Of a stretch of 64,000 bases of DNA, positions 10,861-19,056 are shown piece after piece (positions within the stretch are counted from its first letter, which is position 1; every line of letters begins with the position of its first letter). The stretch comes from Prevotella denticola (GTDB lineage Bacteria > Bacteroidota > Bacteroidia > Bacteroidales > Bacteroidaceae), in assembly GCF_900454835.1 (NCBI RefSeq), contig NZ_UGTM01000001.1, forward strand, positions 868,501 to 932,500, written 5' to 3'. The translations under genes and the position numbers were made by a program. The notes under the pieces were generated by a model. The model ran no database searches. It was given only the letters and a program-made list of their open reading frames with translations, and was not told the origin of the DNA.

Positions 10861-13800
10861 TCAATCTTCAACGCTTAACCGCATCGCTCCAGTACGTCCA
10901 CAGTACTCAGGTGCATAGGCACACTGCGCTGTGCAGACACCAGTCTGATATACACCGGCACGGTTGATATAGTATTCCGTCTCCACAACGTGTTTGCCCT
11001 TTGCCATACGGTCAAAGTAATAGTTAGTGGTGTAATCTTTCGGAGCAATGTAATATCCCCAATGATAACCACTCAGCTGACTGACAGGCTCAAGACAGGC
11101 TGCCCGTTTGTCGGTGACCTGTACGAAATCGTAATCACGGTCGGCAATGATGGTAAGGCGGATACGGACTTTGTCGCCGATCTTTAGGACTTTGGTATCA
11201 GCGAGTCGGGTACTGTCAACCCAAACCTCACGCTTGACCTTCAAGCCCATTGCAGCATCTGTTATTTCTGATGCCGGTTGGAAGAACTGCGCAAAGACAG
11301 CACCCCAGCTCGTTCCTTCACTTACCTTGCTGATAGTCAGTTCATGGTGCTCAGACGGCCTGTACTCTACAGACTCTGTCGTCTTTACATAACCCAGTCC
11401 GGCTGTCGGTTGCGGAGTCTGCAGAGGCTTGCCATCCAGCATTAATTGTGCTTTTTCACCATTCTGCATCAGCCAGTCTCCGTTATTCATGAATGCCCAG
11501 ATGGCATTCACCGAGTTCAAGGGTGTATCCCAAGCCTGCGTACGTTTTTCCTGCAAGAGCCAACGTTGCATCTCTGCAAGCGTCTTCCCGTCAGCAGGTG
11601 TAACTGTCTTTACGGCTTCAATTGCTGCCACCTCTGTCGGAATCTTATAGTCACGCCAGCTGTAATAAGCATGCTTCGTGTCGAAGTAGCGTCCCATTTC
11701 CTCCCTATAGACCGAATACTCCTTCAGGCTTTGGAGATATTCCCGTGCCTTCTCCCCCTTATTATATTGCTGAAGTATCACAGCTGTATTCGCCTTGCCA
11801 TAGATAGTCAGATCTGCCGGTTTCTTTGTCAGACGGTCAATGAGATAGTCTATATCACCAGTAGTCCTCCCATGGTATAACAAAGCATGTGTATAAATAT
11901 AATCGCACAGCTCATCCGTGGGGAACAATGTGGCCTTGTATTTTTTTTCATCACGTTTCATTGCAGCTACGCGCTTTGCCACTTCTTTGTCCATATAATG
12001 GAAGGAGGCATTGATGATTGCAGACACTTCGGCCGACTTGTCTGTAAGATTTTGTAAACGTGCAAGGGTCTTCGTGACGGCAACCGTCATATAAAGACTG
12101 CCATTCATGCCTGGCCACCAAGAAAAAGATCCGTCAGGATTCTGCAGCTTCTTTAGGTCTGCCAGCGTTGTGGAAAGATTATTCTGCAACTGGCTCTCGT
12201 CAAAGAAACGTATGAGCATCTGCTTTCTTTCACGTTCATTGGCGGCATCTATCATCCAGGGTGTCTCGTCCAGGGGCAATGACTTCAGTTCCTGATTCTT
12301 CTCCAGTGCCGACATCATTGAAGTTTCTTTACCCGCTTCTTTCTTCCATTGTTCAATGACCTGCCTGATATTGGGCGATGTCTCGATGATCTGCTTCCCC
12401 AGGCGGTTTGCATAGTAGGCTGACACCAGACTGATGGCATTTTTGTCATCGGTTTTTGCCACGTATGGCAGAGCCTGGATCATCAGCCAGTTAGGATTGT
12501 TTGTATATTCTACTGTAAGCTTCTGTTTCGTACTGTTTTCTGCAAACAGTCTGCTCACATCTACAGTCTTCATGCCAGCGTCATGCTGACTGAAAGCGTA
12601 TGTATTCGTTGCATATTCCTGATCCTGAAATACCGGGAGATAATGCTGTTCACCGTCCGAGAAACCATCTCCCTCAACCGTGAAACGGGTAACAAGCAGC
12701 GACTGATCTGCCGTCAGCAAGTCGGCATCCTTCGACAGTAAAGAAGCCAGACTATACGTTACAGAAGCACTGCCCTGAGCCTTCAACACGACAGCCCTGC
12801 TGTCTGTAAAGAGTACTTTGTCAGTCATCGGGTCAATAATTTCGACCTTTGCATTCGCATGAACCGGCTTCTCTGACTGGTTGAACAGGCGTGCGGAGAC
12901 CATTGCCTCGTCACCGATACGCACAAAACGGGGCATATTGGGCTGGACCATTAATGTTTTCTGTGCAACAATCTCATCGCTGAGCATGCCGTTGTTCATA
13001 TCAACATCATGTGCCAGTCCGAGGAAACGCCATGTGGTGAGGCTCTCCGGGAGCGTGAACTTAATGCTTACATTGCCCTTACCGTCTGTATGCAGTTGCG
13101 GATAGAAGAAGGCCGTTTCGTTCAGATTCTCACGCAGGGAGCCTTTCCCCTTCTTCGTTTCTTCATCTTTTTTAATGACCGGAGCTGTGTACTTGACAGT
13201 TGCCTTGCATTCTCTTTTGGCAGTAACCTGCTCAGCACAACTGAACATCTTGCTTTCAACAGCATCGCTGTCAGCCATAGCCATTGGTACGGCCGCTCGC
13301 GACAACACCATGTTCTTCCTGGGGGCGTATCCCATAGTTACCACCTCACAGAAATCAAAACCTGACAGGAAACTACTGTCAAAGCCCGAGAGGGAAAGCT
13401 CTGGTACAGTCTTGGTCTTCGCTCTTGCAGCGGCATGGAGACTCAATGGACTGCGGTAGCCTGCCGACCAGTAGGTGCTTGACAAATCACGACCGAACGA
13501 CAGATGCAGATTCAGATTATGGGAGACGAACTCGTCCAGACTCTTGTCATAGAGCGTTGCCATCAGTTGTGCATCTGCTGCCTTTCCGTCAGGCCGGCTG
13601 ATGGTAGCCGTCCATTCTTCTTTCTGTCCCGGGACGAGTTTGTTGCGGAATGACTTCCACTTCACGATCAGCCGCTTGTCTGGCAGCGGTCGTAAGATTC
13701 TCTCCGCATGGCTGTACAACACGCCATTCTTCACCCAGGCGTAAGTGAGGGTTATACCGTCCCCATATTCCTCCTTATAATATAGTTTGCGTGTCTGAAT

Positions 13801-16407
13801 ACTGTTGCTCTGGTCGAAGATACCTGACTCGATGATTTTATTGCCTGAATAGATGGAATAAACCACATGCTGCTTCTCATCACTTGTTCCTACTTGCAAA
13901 TAGACAGGCCCGCCATTGCGTGGAAATTCATGACTGCTCAGATAGAACCAGTCGTGTGTCTTAACGACAGGACGTTTGTCATCCATCGAGAAAACAATAA
14001 AATCGGTATTCACGGTATCCGTTCCGCAGATGGCATGCAGTCGGTAGGCTCCCGATACCATGCGCCCCACTGGAAAAGATTCATTGGCCTTGGCGGTCTT
14101 GTAATTATGATAGGTGTACTTGCTTTCATCTGACTGTTGCGGAACAATCACATATCTGACAGTCCCATCCACCGTATGGCCAGCTGCATTAAGATAATCA
14201 AACTTGATAGTCTTCAGACTGTCGCGCAGGTTCTTTTCAGGAATGTTACATATCAGTGTAGTCTCCTTAGTTCCCAAAGGTAACGAAACAGAAGCGTCCC
14301 TTGTTTCGCCGGCAGTATCCGTCACCGATGCTTCCACCTCGAAAGCATAGAAGCGGGCACGTCCCCAGTGGTCAGTTTTCATGTCCTTTATCACGCCCTC
14401 AGGAAGTGTGAGAGGAACGGTCACACGGAAGTTGCCTTGCTCGTCTGTCACGACATCATCTGCCTTAATCTCCTGGTTGATGTCATCGTTATCCCACCAC
14501 CAAAGGCGTGGACGGCGCATAACAGTGTAATGCACCTTTGCCCCTTGTACAGGCACTCCGGCAAAGCTCCTGGCGTGGCCTGTCAGCCTGATGGTGTCAC
14601 CAATGGCGTATTTGCTCTTGTAGTCATCCAACCGAACCTCGAATGTGGGACGCTTGTATTCTTCGATGCGGAAACTCTTTGATGCCCGAGATCCACAGTC
14701 GGCCACGATGGAGCAGAGACCTGTCAGCCCTGTTGCCGGAAGTTCAAAGTCTGCCGCAGCAGTACCGAACCGGTCAGTCGTCACCATCTTGCGGCCGACC
14801 TCCTTTCCATTGACATTCTGAAGGATGAGATTGAATGTCTTGCCCTCCTCGGCTTTCGTCTTGAGTCCGGCCTTGGTCATCTGATAGACAATTGCAGAGG
14901 CATGCAGCGTCTGCCCAGGACGATAGATGCTCCTGTCCGTGTATACTTCCGACTGCAGTCCGGCCTTGTCCGACTTATAGAAACTGAATTGGCTGTACAT
15001 ACCTGTCGAAGGATAGGCCTTGTCGTTGGCCGTACAGACATAGACATCCGGCTCGGAGTTTTCCGATACGATCAATGCCTCGCCATTCTTATCGGTTGTC
15101 AGAGTCTTTGTTACCGGCTTCCTGCCATAACGTCCCCCATACGTCAGCTGAAGCGTCGCACCAGCTACCGGCTGCCCATCCTGGGCATCCACCACGACAT
15201 AGCGCGACTTCTTTCCCGGTTGCCGTTCGGTCATCACGTAGAGATTGGTCACATAGTAAAGGGCATATTCCGGGGCAAAACACTTGTCCTGACTCTCTAT
15301 CTTCAGGAGATAGACACCGAGCGGCAAGGCCGGCATCTGGAAAGAATCCTTGAACTCCTCGTAGTTCTTGTGTACATCGTAGGTGCGCTGAATTACCTGC
15401 CTCGTTGATGGTATCAGGCTGGGCTTCAGCCTGCCTGGATCAGCCAGATTATCCATGTCGAACTGGTGATTGCCTTTCAGTGTCGTTCGCGTGATAGTAA
15501 ATGTTATCCCCTTCAGGTTGCGGACTTCCAGCAATACGGTGTTGTCATGCGTCCCCGGCATAGTCCAGTTGCTCTTCATCCCAAAACTGTATTTGGGTGC
15601 AGTCAGTTCTTTGCGGGCATTGCGCAATGCTTCAATACCTTTCCATGTGCCCCACCGTACGAGAGCCTTGTCGATAAAAGCAACCTTCTCCTTCACCGGT
15701 ACATCATCATCCATGGCATTGTACCGTTCTACGGCGACCTGTCCGCAGATAGGCAAATCGCCATACAACTGGATGAGCGAGTCAAGTCGGGAGACAGCCT
15801 TTTCGTCATCCTCGTCAACAGCCAGCATTGCGGTGTAACACGCGGCCTCCCTGTTACCCTGTCCTGCATAGTAACGGCTTAGCTTCGTGTAGTCACCAGC
15901 TGCCATACCGATAACGTGCAGCAGGTCGCCATTGAAGAGGCTGTCATCCTTACCCATCGAGACAAGCGGCTGATAGTCGGCCGCTCTCTGGCGTGCCAGC
16001 AGAGACGGATTGGCAAGTGCCTTGCGAAAATACAGATCGGCTTTTCCATCATCTTCTCTTTTGGAAAGAACTCCGAGGATGCAGTTGTAGACGGCAGCCA
16101 GAACTTCATTCTTCCGCTCGGCTTCCTTTGCCCGTTCCTTCAGATTGTTTATTTCTACCTCCAATGAATCTGGCGAAATACTGGTTTTCAGCTGTAAAGA
16201 CAGAAGATTTGCTGCCAGCAACTGCCCGTATATTTTTTCCCTTCGTGCCTTTCGCTCAATCTTATCCAGCAGGTTGATCTGCGTCTTAGGCAGGTCTTTC
16301 TGCCGTGCCTGTTCCACCTGTTTCCATAAAGCATCGAAACTCTGTGCTGACATCGTCATAGGCAATAACAATCCTATCAATAATAAAACTATAAGCGATT
16401 TCTTCAT
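10861..16407 (-). CDS. Alpha-2-macroglobulin-like secreted protein, no thioester at the usual place
   Basis: A 1848-residue exported protein of the bacterial alpha-2-macroglobulin (MG2/YfaS-like) group. These are envelope proteins thought to trap proteases or take part in periplasmic defence. A signal peptide (residues 1-21, ending SAQ) is clear. MG-type domains follow, including YTDRSIYRPGQTLHASAIVYQ (MG2/MG3, near residue 490). ENLNETAFFYPQL near residue 1090 corresponds to the conserved block after the bait region. The TED-like helical domain starts near residue 1310. There the family's CxEQ thioester is replaced by KTDDKNAISLV. An SCAEQ near residue 1057 lies in the bait region and is probably chance. 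It is a single gene with its own promoter. Confidence 0.88.
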   Translation of the reverse strand: MKKSLIVLLLIGLLLPMTMSAQSFDALWKQVEQARQKDLPKTQINLLDKIERKARREKIYGQLLAANLLSLQLKTSISPDSLEVEINNLKERAKEAERKNEVLAAVYNCILGVLSKREDDGKADLYFRKALANPSLLARQRAADYQPLVSMGKDDSLFNGDLLHVIGMAAGDYTKLSRYYAGQGNREAACYTAMLAVDEDDEKAVSRLDSLIQLYGDLPICGQVAVERYNAMDDDVPVKEKVAFIDKALVRWGTWKGIEALRNARKELTAPKYSFGMKSNWTMPGTHDNTVLLEVRNLKGITFTITRTTLKGNHQFDMDNLADPGRLKPSLIPSTRQVIQRTYDVHKNYEEFKDSFQMPALPLGVYLLKIESQDKCFAPEYALYYVTNLYVMTERQPGKKSRYVVVDAQDGQPVAGATLQLTYGGRYGRKPVTKTLTTDKNGEALIVSENSEPDVYVCTANDKAYPSTGMYSQFSFYKSDKAGLQSEVYTDRSIYRPGQTLHASAIVYQMTKAGLKTKAEEGKTFNLILQNVNGKEVGRKMVTTDRFGTAAADFELPATGLTGLCSIVADCGSRASKSFRIEEYKRPTFEVRLDDYKSKYAIGDTIRLTGHARSFAGVPVQGAKVHYTVMRRPRLWWWDNDDINQEIKADDVVTDEQGNFRVTVPLTLPEGVIKDMKTDHWGRARFYAFEVEASVTDTAGETRDASVSLPLGTKETTLICNIPEKNLRDSLKTIKFDYLNAAGHTVDGTVRYVIVPQQSDESKYTYHNYKTAKANESFPVGRMVSGAYRLHAICGTDTVNTDFIVFSMDDKRPVVKTHDWFYLSSHEFPRNGGPVYLQVGTSDEKQHVVYSIYSGNKIIESGIFDQSNSIQTRKLYYKEEYGDGITLTYAWVKNGVLYSHAERILRPLPDKRLIVKWKSFRNKLVPGQKEEWTATISRPDGKAADAQLMATLYDKSLDEFVSHNLNLHLSFGRDLSSTYWSAGYRSPLSLHAAARAKTKTVPELSLSGFDSSFLSGFDFCEVVTMGYAPRKNMVLSRAAVPMAMADSDAVESKMFSCAEQVTAKRECKATVKYTAPVIKKDEETKKGKGSLRENLNETAFFYPQLHTDGKGNVSIKFTLPESLTTWRFLGLAHDVDMNNGMLSDEIVAQKTLMVQPNMPRFVRIGDEAMVSARLFNQSEKPVHANAKVEIIDPMTDKVLFTDSRAVVLKAQGSASVTYSLASLLSKDADLLTADQSLLVTRFTVEGDGFSDGEQHYLPVFQDQEYATNTYAFSQHDAGMKTVDVSRLFAENSTKQKLTVEYTNNPNWLMIQALPYVAKTDDKNAISLVSAYYANRLGKQIIETSPNIRQVIEQWKKEAGKETSMMSALEKNQELKSLPLDETPWMIDAANERERKQMLIRFFDESQLQNNLSTTLADLKKLQNPDGSFSWWPGMNGSLYMTVAVTKTLARLQNLTDKSAEVSAIINASFHYMDKEVAKRVAAMKRDEKKYKATLFPTDELCDYIYTHALLYHGRTTGDIDYLIDRLTKKPADLTIYGKANTAVILQQYNKGEKAREYLQSLKEYSVYREEMGRYFDTKHAYYSWRDYKIPTEVAAIEAVKTVTPADGKTLAEMQRWLLQEKRTQAWDTPLNSVNAIWAFMNNGDWLMQNGEKAQLMLDGKPLQTPQPTAGLGYVKTTESVEYRPSEHHELTISKVSEGTSWGAVFAQFFQPASEITDAAMGLKVKREVWVDSTRLADTKVLKIGDKVRIRLTIIADRDYDFVQVTDKRAACLEPVSQLSGYHWGYYIAPKDYTTNYYFDRMAKGKHVVETEYYINRAGVYQTGVCTAQCAYAPEYCGRTGAMRLSVED

Positions 16408-16429
16408 ACATTCTTTCTTTTAGTGATTG

Positions 16430-16437
16430 CAAAGATA
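16430..16437 (-). promoter_or_regulatory. Putative -7 element for the A2M-like gene
   Basis: On the minus strand TATCTTTG followed by CA, 22 nt before the ATG at 16407. Same octamer as upstream of several other genes in the window. Confidence 0.65.
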
Positions 16438-16605
16438 ATGTTTTTCAGGTAGATAACGAAGGGGAAACTCTATATATTGTACAGCCCGATCTTATTGTCA
16501 CGCAATTCTTTCTGTCAGGTAAGACTTTAACAGCATAAAACACCCTTTCAAACGGGCCATTTCTCGTTGTTTCGGGAGGAGCAGGTCTTCCCCTTTCATC
16601 CAACT

Positions 16606-16796
16606 GTTGGCGACACACTGCATCTTTCACGACAAGTCGTTTCTTGCAACAGACAGCAGTGTGCGCCGTCAACACGACTAGTGTATGCTGTCAGCACAAT
16701 CTGTGACGAGCATCAGCACGTCTGCAGGAAAGGCCTGTTCTGTGCTATAGTGTGTATGCGATGGATGACCTGCAAGGAAAGTTTTTTCCGGACAGC
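16606..16796. repeat. Dispersed repeat copy 3, with a 22-bp internal period
   Basis: Unit starts at 16646, 16668, 16690 and 16712 are 22 nt apart; most begin (G/A)TCA(A/G)CAC. A looser array extends left to 16606 with TTGGCGACAC, recalling the 7337 array. From about 16625 to 16796 the segment aligns by eye with the reverse complements of 29876-30098 and 38965-39131. The best match is around CATCAGCACGTCTGCAGG at 16711-16728. It lies directly after the radical SAM stop codon. Frames are open on the plus strand but differ between copies, so it is not called a gene. Confidence 0.65.
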
Positions 16797-16800
16797 AGTA

Positions 16801-17418
16801 TCACACAAGATACGTGAACTTATCAAAATGAGCAAAGCCCAAGGCCTCCAACCGCTGCTGACTCAACAGGCGATCCTCTTCCGTATTATAATCCGGTATC
16901 AAAGGCAGGCGGAGAATAACCTTGTCTGCATATCCGTTCGCCGCCAGCCACACAAGATTACGGATTACCTGTGTATTGTCCTTGCCCGTATAAGCGTTAT
17001 AGATTGTTGGACTAAAATCTTTGATGTCTATATACCACATCTGAACCAATGCGGCAATCATCTTAATATTTTCAAGCGGGACATTGATCGATGTCTCTAC
17101 CGTCAGCTTCCATTCCGGGTTCATGAGCTTGGAGAAAGTCCTGATGAAATCCGGATATAAAAGCGGCTCACCCCCTCCAAAACAGATGCCGCCACCTGTC
17201 GCTATAAAGTAAAGGTCGTCAATCTCCACCTCGCTGTACAGCTCGCCCGGGGTCAGCCTGCGCCACACGCCATCAACCTGTAAACATTGAGGGTTTAAAC
17301 AGTACCGGCAACGGAGCGGACATCCATGGAAGGCGACCAAGGTCGTCACCCCTTCTCCGTCAGTGGCAAGTCTGTGCCGGTTGACGGCTATAAACGGTGC
17401 GGTTATTTCTGGCTGCAT
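16801..17418 (-). CDS. Short radical SAM enzyme, activating-enzyme-like
   Basis: A 205-residue radical S-adenosylmethionine protein. The cluster-binding motif C33-x3-C37-x2-C40 is in FHGCPLRCRYC, with a further Cys at 45. The SAM-contacting GGGEP is at residues 81-85, and the DIK motif of glycyl-radical activating enzymes is in WYIDIKDFSP. The protein is shorter than pyruvate formate-lyase activases (about 245) and has no extra ferredoxin domain. Its start lies inside the 3' end of the preceding Cys-motif protein gene (16-nt overlap), implying translational coupling in a three-gene operon. No glycyl-radical enzyme is nearby, so the target is probably one of the two upstream proteins or an unlinked enzyme. 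Class firm, substrate unknown. Confidence 0.85.
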   Translation of the reverse strand: MQPEITAPFIAVNRHRLATDGEGVTTLVAFHGCPLRCRYCLNPQCLQVDGVWRRLTPGELYSEVEIDDLYFIATGGGICFGGGEPLLYPDFIRTFSKLMNPEWKLTVETSINVPLENIKMIAALVQMWYIDIKDFSPTIYNAYTGKDNTQVIRNLVWLAANGYADKVILRLPLIPDYNTEEDRLLSQQRLEALGFAHFDKFTYLV

Positions 17419-18095
17419 TTCTCTTTATGCGACCTGGGAGCCTTTTTATCAGTATCTTCTGAAATAAGCGAATCTGGTACAACCATCCCCAACTCATACC
17501 ATTTAGGTAATAGGTACACCATAACTTCATGGGATTTCTTTAGGGTACTGACGGGCAGTTCACTGTCCAAATAAGAAGCAGAACCGGAAAAGACAAGCGT
17601 ATCATTGCAGCCAACACGCAAAGAGAAGCGTCCATCTTCACCCAACACTATGCCCTTTGTACCTCCCAACCTACGGACGACGGCATGACTGATGGGTTTA
17701 TCCGAATTGCTATCCCTCACCTGACCATTAATCACAACTGAATGTTGCATATCTGTTGTAAGCGTTTTCACCACTTCAACTTTCTTTCCTTGAAGTGGCA
17801 CGTCTGTTTCTTTCTGTACTTTGTCAGATTTCGGCAGGTTACTGCATGAGGCAAAAGGAGCGATTGCGACACAAGCCCCTGCCGCCAGACCAGCTACTTT
17901 TATATTCCAACCTTTTTTTATCCGTTCTCTCAACTGCATCTCCAAATAACGGATTTCCTGTTCACAGGCTGGACAGGTACCTGTGCAGTCGCCTTCGAAA
18001 TGACACTCGGCCGGCTGGTACCTGATACCATTTGCATCTGCTATTTTCTGCCGGATATTCTTCAGAACCTTACAAGTAATCTTTCCTTTCCTCAT
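17403..18095 (-). CDS. Cys-motif, single-span, CarboxypepD_reg-like protein (paralogue B)
   Basis: A 230-residue protein with three parts. Residues 1-55 form a helical segment with a cysteine motif, C31-x5-C37-x3-C41-x2-C44, followed by QEIRYLEMQL. Residues about 62-82 are a hydrophobic span ending in a small-residue SC. Residues about 118-195 form a beta-rich domain like carboxypeptidase regulatory domains (INGQVRDSNSDKPISHAVVR). The tail carries SHKEK. The same order, cysteine spacing and SHKEK tail occur in the gene upstream, 16 nt away, so the pair arose by duplication. The Cys domain would be cytoplasmic and the beta domain periplasmic. The motif could bind an iron-sulfur cluster or zinc. 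I assign no function; it may be carrier, partner or substrate of the overlapping radical SAM enzyme. Confidence 0.75.
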   Translation of the reverse strand: MRKGKITCKVLKNIRQKIADANGIRYQPAECHFEGDCTGTCPACEQEIRYLEMQLRERIKKGWNIKVAGLAAGACVAIAPFASCSNLPKSDKVQKETDVPLQGKKVEVVKTLTTDMQHSVVINGQVRDSNSDKPISHAVVRRLGGTKGIVLGEDGRFSLRVGCNDTLVFSGSASYLDSELPVSTLKKSHEVMVYLLPKWYELGMVVPDSLISEDTDKKAPRSHKEKCSQK

Positions 18096-18111
18096 AACAT
18101 CAATATATCAT

Positions 18112-18825
18112 TTACTTATTTTCCTTGTTCTTTTCCTTGTGCGACTTCGGCTTGCAAGTATTACGACCATAAACATCATCGCAACTTGACTCTCCAGCTG
18201 CTCCGACTACTACAATACCCAGTATATCCTGATCTTCCTCAAGAGCAATAATATTATCTTGAGAATGTAAAAGAGTTCTTGCAAGAACCTTTTTCTTCTT
18301 ATAACCGACAAAAGAAATAATCAAGGAAGCATCAGGTGGAGTCTTTAAGGAAAACAGCCCCTCCATATTAGTTGCAGCACCACTATGGGTGCCATCAATC
18401 AATACTGAAGCACCAGCCAAAGGAGCCTTGTCAGCTTTATCTACGATCTTCCCGCAGATGAGTATTGAGTCCTTACAATCACTCGGATAGCTTTTTGTTT
18501 TTACAGTATCTTTCTTCGTTGTAATTACCCGTCCATTGGGTATTCCGTCAGAAGTAACTTTTTGTGCAGTAGCCATCATGGGTATAACCGTAGCACAGAT
18601 ACCTGCGGCGACACCTGCCACCTTCGTACTGAAACCTTTGTTCTTACGCACGTTCAACTGGTGTTCCAAGTAGCGTATTTCCTCTTCACAGACAGGACAA
18701 GTATCTGTACAGTCACCCTTGTGGTGACATTCGCAAGGCTGATAGCTGATGGCATTTGCATCTGCTATCTGCTGCCGAATATCCTTAAGTATCTTGCAAA
18801 TGTCTTTTCCTGTTTTCTTCTTCAT
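18112..18825 (-). CDS. Cys-motif, single-span, CarboxypepD_reg-like protein (paralogue A)
   Basis: A 237-residue paralogue of the next gene. The N-terminus MKKKTGKDICKILKDIRQQI is followed by C33-x5-C39-x3-C43-x2-C46 and EEEIRYLEHQL. A hydrophobic span lies near residues 62-84. A CarboxypepD_reg-like beta domain follows (ICGKIVDKADKAPLAGASVL, then SFVGYKKKKV). The C-terminus is Lys-rich with SHKEK, and extra cysteines occur near DSILIC and SSCDD. The frame is open 39 nt further up, but a -7 promoter element at 18862-18869 would overlap that start, so the ATG at 18825 is chosen. It is the first gene of the operon ending with the radical SAM enzyme. Confidence 0.75.
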   Translation of the reverse strand: MKKKTGKDICKILKDIRQQIADANAISYQPCECHHKGDCTDTCPVCEEEIRYLEHQLNVRKNKGFSTKVAGVAAGICATVIPMMATAQKVTSDGIPNGRVITTKKDTVKTKSYPSDCKDSILICGKIVDKADKAPLAGASVLIDGTHSGAATNMEGLFSLKTPPDASLIISFVGYKKKKVLARTLLHSQDNIIALEEDQDILGIVVVGAAGESSCDDVYGRNTCKPKSHKEKNKENK

Positions 18826-18861
18826 AATCAGAACCTCAAAAATTGACCTGATATCCTTTTG

Positions 18862-18869
18862 CAAAAATA
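18862..18869 (-). promoter_or_regulatory. Putative -7 element for the Cys-motif/radical SAM operon
   Basis: Minus-strand TATTTTTG followed by CA. It lies 37 nt before the ATG at 18825 and overlaps an upstream in-frame ATG at 18864, which excludes that ATG as the start. Confidence 0.6.
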
Positions 18870-18943
18870 CGAAATAAAAGTGGAATCGGTATTATGCAAA
18901 TCTTTATTTCTGCATATCATCATGTCTGGAAATTATATGAAAG

Positions 18944-18980
18944 CAGCCATGTCTCAGTATATAATGCTTCGACATGGCTG
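18944..18980 (-). terminator. Putative terminator after the DASS transporter gene
   Basis: A 10-bp perfect stem (CAGCCATGTC at 18944-18953, complement at 18971-18980) with a 17-nt loop, about 75 nt past the transporter stop. No clear T-run follows on the minus strand. Confidence 0.5.
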
Positions 18981-19056
18981 TTTCTGTAAAGATGCATACT
19001 CGGCGGAAAGAATGAGGTCCACAAGGGAACGACAAGTCCTCTTCTTTCTTAGATTT

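Noticed and set aside
13225-13240. CAEQ in the A2M-like protein as an active thioester
   Set aside because: It lies in the bait region about 250 residues before the position where the thioester belongs.
16445-16675. A 76-codon minus-strand frame downstream of the radical SAM gene
   Set aside because: Overlaps the 22-bp-period repeat, has an unlikely composition and no start context.
16567-17160. A 197-codon plus-strand frame
   Set aside because: Its second half is the shadow of the radical SAM gene and its first half is the dispersed repeat.
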